Source: Gaertneriomyces semiglobifer (Eukaryota > Chytridiomycota > Chytridiomycetes > Spizellomycetales > Spizellomycetaceae). Taken from it: a stretch of DNA of 64,000 bases. Below are positions 58,117 to 64,000 of this stretch, in pieces. A program made the translations under genes and the position numbers. Below the pieces are notes generated by a model. That model made no database searches, had not been told where the DNA came from, and was given only the letters and a program-made list of their open reading frames with translations. How positions within the stretch are numbered: position 1 is the first letter of the stretch; every line of letters begins with the position of its first letter. The DNA lies in contig JAHLKF010000008.1 of the NCBI GenBank assembly GCA_025558075.1, positions 496,001 to 560,000 on the forward strand, given 5' to 3'.

Positions 58117-58899
58117 ATGTCATTTAAGAAGTTCATTCACTGGATTAAGCGCAAGGTTGCCAAGAAGAAGAAGAAGCATGAAGCGCCAAAGGTTGAACAA
58201 CAACAACCCCAACTTGAAGCTAACGGCCAACGACTGTGTGGTCAATGTCGACAACCAGGACATAATCGCCGAACATGCCCTGATGGCGTCAAAGCTGATG
58301 ACAAGAAGGCAACACATGCTTCAAAGCCACCGAGTAGGCCCACATCAGGCGAATCTAAGATACCCACCAATGCGAGCAATGCCAAGCCGCAGCATGCTTC
58401 CCCACCGAATACAACAACCAAACCGGCTGCTTCCAAACCTTCGGCAACGCCACCGACCGTAGTGATTCCTACAAAGCCGCTTCGTATCATCTGCCTCCCA
58501 ACATTCAACCAATCCGCCAACCTCCGATTACTGAGCGGTCCCTCCCTCAGCGACGGACCCGGATGGATCTACGTCCTGCAACGAGCGCGCGCCAAGTCTC
58601 ACTACAAAATCGGCATGTCAGCATCGTACCCAGTTCATCGCCGAATTCCTGAACAAGAGAGCAACAATAGTGAGAAGTACGACACAATAGAGACATTTCC
58701 CATGACGTGGCGGTTTCTTGCGGATACGGTGATCAAGAGACAGTTGAAGGACAATAACTTAGAAACTAGAGGGAATGATGGCGGGACGGAGTGGTACAAA
58801 GGTGAATGGAGTGTGTTCAGGGAGGTGATTCTGAGAACGCAGGAGGGAGTCAAGGTTATGTGGGGTGGCATGGAACCCATGCACCCGGTTCGAAGGTAG
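58117..58899 (+). CDS. Zinc-knuckle plus T5orf172/GIY-YIG-like domain protein
   Basis: This is a single exon of 260 residues. A very basic start (MSFKKFIHWIKRKVAKKKKK) is followed by a CCHC knuckle, CGQCRQPGHNRRTC (Cx2Cx4Hx4C). A Ser/Thr/Pro linker leads to the C-terminal domain: WIYVLQRARAKSHYKIGMS, then PVHRRIPEQESNN, then a helix with IKRQLKD and EWYKG. This pattern (Y-V-L-Q...K-I-G-x-S...R...E) is that of the T5orf172/DUF1766 domain, related to GIY-YIG nucleases and found in phage proteins and fungal Mug113-type proteins. Nuclease activity is not assured. The combination with a zinc knuckle suggests nucleic-acid binding. Confidence 0.75.
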   Translation: MSFKKFIHWIKRKVAKKKKKHEAPKVEQQQPQLEANGQRLCGQCRQPGHNRRTCPDGVKADDKKATHASKPPSRPTSGESKIPTNASNAKPQHASPPNTTTKPAASKPSATPPTVVIPTKPLRIICLPTFNQSANLRLLSGPSLSDGPGWIYVLQRARAKSHYKIGMSASYPVHRRIPEQESNNSEKYDTIETFPMTWRFLADTVIKRQLKDNNLETRGNDGGTEWYKGEWSVFREVILRTQEGVKVMWGGMEPMHPVRR

Positions 58900-59539
58900 A
58901 CCAATGCCCGTCTCAATGGGTCAATCATTCCACCTGCGTGTCAGCATCGAACCCACAGGTGGGCTCTTAGCAGCGTGTTGGGTGAATGCTATAGTTTCGT
59001 GTGATGAAACCCTTGAGAGGAGGCAACCCTGTGAGCTCGCACTGCTTCGTAGTCCAGGGCGGGGCTTCAACAAACTATCGGAGATACGGAATGTTTTATT
59101 ACGGTTACATATACCAGGTTTTTGAAGCCAGCTCAACGAGAAAGTAAGGCAATGCCAGTTTTCATTTGCAAGGTCGCCTCCGCTTTGGTTTGAAGACGGA
59201 TGGTTTACAGGCGGAACTCGTTTGTGCATCTCGCTTTTAGGTCTCGAAATCTTGTTCGTGATGCGTGTCGACAAACGGAACCCACTGCCATTGTTCCAAA
59301 GTAGTCCCGCATGGCTGAATCGTTCTGCAGCATATGCGATATAAAGCCTTCTTTCCACCGGCTTCCAGTTTCGAATGCCTTTAGCTGCGCTTGCGAGCGG
59401 ATAGCTGCCAACCTGGCGGGAATACCAGCCGAGACAGACACCTGGGTCACCAGTAGCCTTTGAGCCGCCGCACAGGTTGGGCATCCTTCCTCAGACGAAC
59501 CGATATTCTCGGACATCTCATAACATCGCCTATGCCTTC
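58900..59539. other. Intergenic, no supported gene
   Basis: A minus-strand frame (58921-59484) is open over 560 bp but shows no family character or plausible start. It is left unannotated. Confidence 0.4.
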
Positions 59540-60892
59540 ATGACAGTCTCGCACGACAAGCAACTCGTCTCCTCGTCCAGCTTTCCGACTGCGACTGCCG
59601 GCCCGCAGTCAGCAACTCAACAACTCGCCATGTGCTTAACTGAAGAACAACACAAGGACTGTCGGCAACGCCTTATTGATGAAATACCTGAAGTGCCGGC
59701 GGACGCTATTGGCTTGATGTTTGATGCCGGTTACGAGACAGTCGAAATGATCAAAACACTCAACGTGGACCTGAGTGATCCTTGGAACGATATCAAGCAG
59801 GCAGAGGTTTATTGTCAAAAGTTGTTAAAACCAGGTCATAAAAAGCTGCTTGTACAGGTGCGTGATGACTACTGGTCAATGCTCTTCTCAGGTCATCACT
59901 GGTAGCGGTTTGTGAAACTTACGCTCTACTGACAGTACGTTCAGGGCCATTCCTACTTCCCCGATGCGACAGAGATGCGGAATGACGCAGGAAGCATGTT
60001 ATTGGGCTCACCATCACCTGTCTCCACTCCGCAATCGTCAAATCCGAACCCAAACAAACGTCGCGCGACGGAAGATGCTGTGAGTCCCCTTATGCAAACC
60101 CCACCTGCTCTCCAATCATATCTTGAAATCCTCGAGAGGCATCTAGCTGAATCACCTGTAACTCGACATCTACAGAAGGACGTAGACTACAAAGTGGCGG
60201 TGGGACTTTCGCCGGACTCTAATATACCCGATGGCATATGGAAGTGCCTCGTTTGCAGCTCTCGGCCCGTGGTAATAATGCTGCGGAACTCTGGTCGACA
60301 ACCACAGCTCAGCAATGTTAGTACACACTTGAAGACAATTAAGCATACGACGGCGTTGCATCAACGAAACGAGCACAGCGTCAATCAGTATCTGGCGAGA
60401 GCAATCGCCCAGGGCGCGGAGGGAACAAATATGCTGCAGAATTCAGTGCAACAGGGTACGCATTCGTTCCCCGCGTCATTTGCTGCTGCATTTGGGCTGG
60501 TATCGCAGAGGGATCCGCCAGTAGCACACCTGCTGTCAGGGCAACGGCAGCTTGATCAGCAACGACATCAGTACAGTCAGCAACCTGTACCATCGTCACC
60601 GTCGCAGACCTTGTCCGAGCAAAGCCTCTCTGCTTCCGGTGTCTCATCTGCGGTGGCCCCCGCAAGCTCCCTTGCGATGGAGTCTTTGAACGCCAAGAGA
60701 ACGCATAATGTGGGGGTATCGGCTTTCCCACCCGAGTTAGTTCACGGCCGTCAAATGGCCGACAGCTCAGTGAGTTCGCAGCCGTCACAGGCAGCCTCAA
60801 ATGATATTGATCCACAAAAATCGCAGGCAACTCATTTATCTGTATCGCTGGGCGGCCTTGATGCGGCACAGCTTTCGCAGCGAACTGGTTAG
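59540..60892 (+). CDS. Unknown protein with BED-like zinc-finger segment
   Basis: Exons 59540-59857 and 59936-60892 (intron 78 bp, phase 0) give 424 residues from the first in-frame ATG; ATG 59631 is an alternative. The N-terminal part is a small helical unit (EEQHKDCRQRLIDEIPEVPADAIGLM ... NVDLSDPWNDIKQAE). After a Ser/Pro linker, residues about 205-255 contain IWKCLVCSSRPVV and STHLKTIKHTTALHQ, whose C-x2-C and H-x-x-x-x-H spacing resembles BED or C2H2 fingers. The C-terminal third is Gln/Ser-rich and disordered. The overall look is of a chromatin or transcription protein. No family name can be given. Confidence 0.6.
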
Positions 60893-61886
60893 GCATTCAT
60901 GCGATTTGTTGAAGTATTATATATATGGTACAACATGTAGCGCATGTATAAAGAATGCATGTGGCAGCGTCAACCGCTACCGAACTGGAATGTAGCTATA
61001 TACCTCAAGCTCAGGTGCTACACCTGATAGCTTGCGCCAACGGAAAGCTGGTGAAGCTACACCGGAACACTGAACATGCACACCTGTATGGGACTTGCCG
61101 CCGCTGCTAGTGTTGTTATTGTCGTTGCTGTGCCCCCGTAGGTCCCCTTTATATATGCTCCTGGGCCCTGGGAATTGCGCTCGTTGTCGTTCAAATTCAG
61201 CTGCATATCAAGCCATTGGCGTTCAGCAAATACAAGGTATATACATGTGCATTAGAGGAATGTTGGTTTCGATATACAGGACTTATGGAGCACACCTACT
61301 GAGCGCCTACGGTATATATACTGATGATTCACAGATTTCTGTATACTCTCCTTTCACAGGAAAAGCGCGGCCTGTAGCATTAATGGGCCATGTTCAATTT
61401 CAATAGGCCGGGTACGCCTTACTCCACAACGCCTGGGGTCAAAAGGCCCCATCACAGCAGAAGTGAAAGTTCATTTCACGTTTGCAGCTCTTTGCTGGCG
61501 GTTCAACCGTCAGAGCATTCGTCTAAGAGCTCTCACGCGTTTGACGTCCCTCAGTTCAAGCTTTGGTAACGGTTGAGGCCTGTAAAGAAACATCCATCAG
61601 TCAATCCGCCGCCATCATCAATCCTTTTGTTTAGTTCCCTGCTTTTTTCCTACCGAGAGTTTCGTCCTTGAAACAAGAAGAACAACCATAGGAGTAGGAA
61701 AAGCAGGTGGACGACCACGAGAAATTGCAACAAGTGCCAAAGGACTGGCGGCGGATCGTGAGACGGATGCGGAGCTGGTGCTGGTGGCATGCCTGACTGG
61801 TCGCTGTCGCTCGCCGCTCCACCGTTCGCATTGTTCCCTTTTGGACCGACGACCAGCGTAAATATTTAATATTGGCCTTCGGCAAC
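60893..61886. other. Intergenic, OCA1 upstream region
   Basis: This spacer of almost 1 kb contains a TTTATATATG element near 61148 and several short A/T runs. The minus-strand frame 61618-61959 overlaps the OCA1 5' region and has no family character. Confidence 0.4.
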
Positions 61887-62685
61887 ATGATATCGATAAG
61901 CATGAGGAACGAAGGTCGAACCAGCGCAAGTCCTCATCGCAAAACGCTGCCGACGCCAAGTTGGAGTGAGGAAACAGAAGGCTCTACGATGGCACATTCA
62001 CAGCACTACATACCGCCGCTGGTGACCTGCCTGCCGCTTTGCAGCAACGTCCTGAAACAGGCGTGACTAAACAGCCTACATCATTCGTAGAACTTTGGCA
62101 TAGTGGAAGAGAATCTATACCGATCGGGACAGCCTAACGAGTTAAACTTTCCCTTCCTGGAGAAGCTTGGATTGAGGACAGTGGTTTATCTCGCACCTGA
62201 AGAACCCAACCAGCGTTTGTAAGCTCTCAACTCTATGCGCAACTTGTCCAGCATGATGTATAACTGAGCAGAAGTTAGTTTGAATTTTATAGATGACCAG
62301 GAGATACAATTTCACCATCTTGGGCTCTCTCCATCAACATCGACATGGGATCCTATAAGTGAGGAGGTCGTTTTGGAGGCACTGGAGTTAATGCTTGATC
62401 CAGGAAACTATCCCATGATGGTTATGTGCAATCTAGGGCGACATAGGACTGGTGAGATTTTGCAAACATGGATTATGGGGTGCTATGTTGCTGATTTCCA
62501 CCTGCGAATGAACAGGCACGGTTATTGGTTGCCTTCGAAAACTACAACGATGGAACCTTACGAGCATATTTGAAGAGTACAGGCGATATGCCGGACCCAA
62601 AGTTCGAATACTAAACGAACAGTTCATCGAATTGTTCGATACCGATCTGGTCAGAGTTCCGGTGGGTTGCCCGAAATGGCTGTAA
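61887..62685 (+). CDS. OCA1: Oca1/Siw14-type atypical dual-specificity phosphatase
   Basis: Four exons (61887-62021, 62091-62218, 62279-62451, 62516-62685) join to 201 residues. Signatures are [39 protein letters not shown], the active-site loop [10 protein letters not shown] (Cx5R) split after HRTG by an intron, and [20 protein letters not shown] followed by NEQFIELFD. These are diagnostic for the Oca/Siw14 group. Siw14 hydrolyses the 5-beta phosphate of inositol pyrophosphates; Oca1 is linked to oxidant-induced cell-cycle arrest. The start is uncertain: ATGs at 61887, 61902 and 61989 are in frame before the conserved part. Intron lengths are 60-69 bp. Confidence 0.88.
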
Positions 62686-62869
62686 AGGGGCTTGAGGAAA
62701 CTATCTTCTGAGCGGTGTAGATGGTCAGCGATGCATGAATATATTGATGATTCCCTGCTGGATTTGTACAGAAATAAATGTGTTCGAAAGGGAGGTGATT
62801 CGAAGTTTGTACAATGACGGTGCGGCGACTTGGCTTATGGTGGCACACAAAGCGCTTGCTCCAACATGC

Positions 62870-64000
62870 TCAGAGATGCTCCTCTGCATTAGTTCCCACT
62901 AGCTCTTGTAACGAAAACATGGTAGGTAGTGGCGGCAGGGACGGTAATATCTCATCCGTTGTGCTTTTGCTAGTGCGCTCTTTTGATTTCACATCATCCA
63001 GCAGCTCAAACGGATATCCTTCATCCGCCGGCCGCGCAAAATATTCTTTCTGGGTATACTTCCGTTTGATATATGTGTCCTTAACACTCATGGCGTCTCG
63101 CGGGTTTGGCTTAACACCATTAGGCAGTTCGCCTTCCCAAATCGCGTTGAAATCGCGGTTACTACTTGACGAAAACGTTCCGATGAGCTCAGGCGTCCAG
63201 GATTCTGTGTCCAGTTCTAACGCGCGGACTTTGGATATATGTGTTCCCAAAGAACGATGTATGCCGGCACACTGTATGCAAATGAGGCATCCCAAGTTAA
63301 TGGACGCCCAATCGGGCTTTGGGGCGTTGCAATCAGCGCAGAAATGGTTTGATGCGTCCACTGCCTGTAGTTTCCGCAAAGGCGTCATCAGAGACCTGGT
63401 CGTTTCCTCGCGTCCATCCATTATGGTCTGAGTGCCATTGAGCTGGCCGGCAATTGCATTCTGGATCGTAACGACCCAGTTCCGCATATCCTCGGCGTCC
63501 GTGGCCTGATATAAACGCCGTTGCCCGGAGGGAGTAATAATCTCAAAAACAAACCGGCGATCCTTGATCATCGATTCTCGGACCGTGCAAAGCTTCAACC
63601 CCAAAGTGTTGGTTGATTGCGGCGTTTTCTTTTTGATCGAGGACTCTTGAAGTACACCTCCCGTTACCACGCACCATGACCGTTTCCAAGTGAGGCCTAG
63701 TTTCTTCTCTCCGGGGTTCAGGCACGCTGTGAACAAATAGCCTTTGCGGCGTCGGCCTGGTGCAGCCCAATTCCCGAGGTCTTCATCGCTGTCCACTCTT
63801 TCTCCAAGCGCGTTTTCAACCGAGTGCAAGGCCTTGAACTCAATAAGTTTGCGGCGCTCCTCGCGTTCACGGCGCTCTTCGTTGTATTTTTCCGCGGACT
63901 CCTTCCACCGACTCTCAATAATGCTTAGGTTGGCCGTTTGCGGGTTGGTGTGACGAGCTAAGCTATTAACCCATTGAGCCTGCTTCTCGGCAAACATGTT
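62870..64000 (-). CDS. PH-ArfGAP protein (ACAP/centaurin type), N-terminus beyond window
   Basis: This frame is open to the right edge, and its last visible codons may not be the real start. The visible part has a charged helix with EERREREERRKLIEFKALH, which could be the end of a BAR-type region. A PH domain follows (RRRKGYLFTACLNPGEKKLGL, KRSWCVVTGGVLQ). Then the ArfGAP zinc finger CADCNAPKPDWASINLG with CIQC, the catalytic arginine in GIHRSLGTHISKVRALELD, and the helix TPELIGTFSSSSN. ArfGAPs of this type trigger GTP hydrolysis on Arf at endosomes or the Golgi. No ankyrin repeats follow; the protein ends soon after the GAP domain. Convergent with OCA1. Confidence 0.9.
   Translation of the reverse strand, partial: NMFAEKQAQWVNSLARHTNPQTANLSIIESRWKESAEKYNEERREREERRKLIEFKALHSVENALGERVDSDEDLGNWAAPGRRRKGYLFTACLNPGEKKLGLTWKRSWCVVTGGVLQESSIKKKTPQSTNTLGLKLCTVRESMIKDRRFVFEIITPSGQRRLYQATDAEDMRNWVVTIQNAIAGQLNGTQTIMDGREETTRSLMTPLRKLQAVDASNHFCADCNAPKPDWASINLGCLICIQCAGIHRSLGTHISKVRALELDTESWTPELIGTFSSSSNRDFNAIWEGELPNGVKPNPRDAMSVKDTYIKRKYTQKEYFARPADEGYPFELLDDVKSKERTSKSTTDEILPSLPPLPTMFSLQELVGTNAEEHL

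Noticed and set aside
58885..58900. GGTTCGAAG, which resembles a tRNA T-loop
   Set aside because: It lies at the end of a coding sequence and no acceptor stem or anticodon arm pairs around it. No tRNA was found elsewhere either.

Overview
This is a gene-dense stretch of a nuclear fungal genome. Nearly every gene is interrupted by one to six short spliceosomal introns, mostly 56-94 bp, with GT...YAG ends. Joining exons at these sites restores full-length conserved proteins. The fungal assignment rests on a homoisocitrate dehydrogenase (alpha-aminoadipate lysine route), an NDT80/PhoG-type transcription factor, a SAM-RA-kinase MAPKKK of the Ste11 type, a PX-PH-RhoGAP of the Bem3 type, Mpe1, Oca1 and a secreted FAS1 protein. 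Complex I is present, so this is not a Saccharomyces-type yeast. A type IIC (Na+/K+-like) P-type ATPase, a ZnT9-type transporter, a possible TRIC-like channel and EF-hand PP2A B'' subunits hint at an early-diverging (chytrid- or zygomycete-grade) fungus. That placement is inference.

Layout. 1-5.4 kb: vacuolar amino-acid transporter (3' end off the window), isochorismatase-like protein, TRIC-like membrane protein, then a stretch I could not resolve. 5.4-14.2 kb: RIF1 homologue, complex I 51-kDa subunit, RNase P subunit RPP21/RPR2, and MPE1. 14.5-21.8 kb: two divergent PP2A B'' genes flanking a modular secreted Cys protein. 22.9-32.4 kb: P-type ATPase, pyruvate dehydrogenase E1-beta, ZnT9-like carrier, mitoribosomal bS18m. 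32.7-44.9 kb: STE11-like MAPKKK, DGAT2, ALKBH1-like dioxygenase, QCR9, a two-domain FAS1 protein, LYS12. 45.7-57.6 kb: a probably strongly expressed secreted protein, a 2.8-kb gene-free interval, the NDT80-family factor and a 1474-residue RhoGAP. 58.1-64 kb: a zinc-knuckle/T5orf172 protein, an unknown zinc-finger-like gene, OCA1, and the C-terminal part of a PH-ArfGAP protein.

The genes do not form operons or a biosynthetic cluster. Many are head-to-head pairs sharing short promoters (transporter/isochorismatase, RPP21/MPE1, ZnT9/bS18m, ALKBH1/QCR9). Six products are mitochondrial (NDUFV1, PDB1, ZnT9-like, bS18m, QCR9, LYS12), and a GTCACRTGAC-type E-box recurs upstream of several of them. 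Signalling to Cdc42/Rho and MAPK is represented by the RhoGAP, the MAPKKK and the two PP2A subunits. I saw no tRNA, rRNA, transposon or CRISPR array. The strongest observations are a PP1-docking motif in the short RIF1, loss of the first EF-hand in one of the two neighbouring B'' paralogues, and the zinc-knuckle/T5orf172 fusion.
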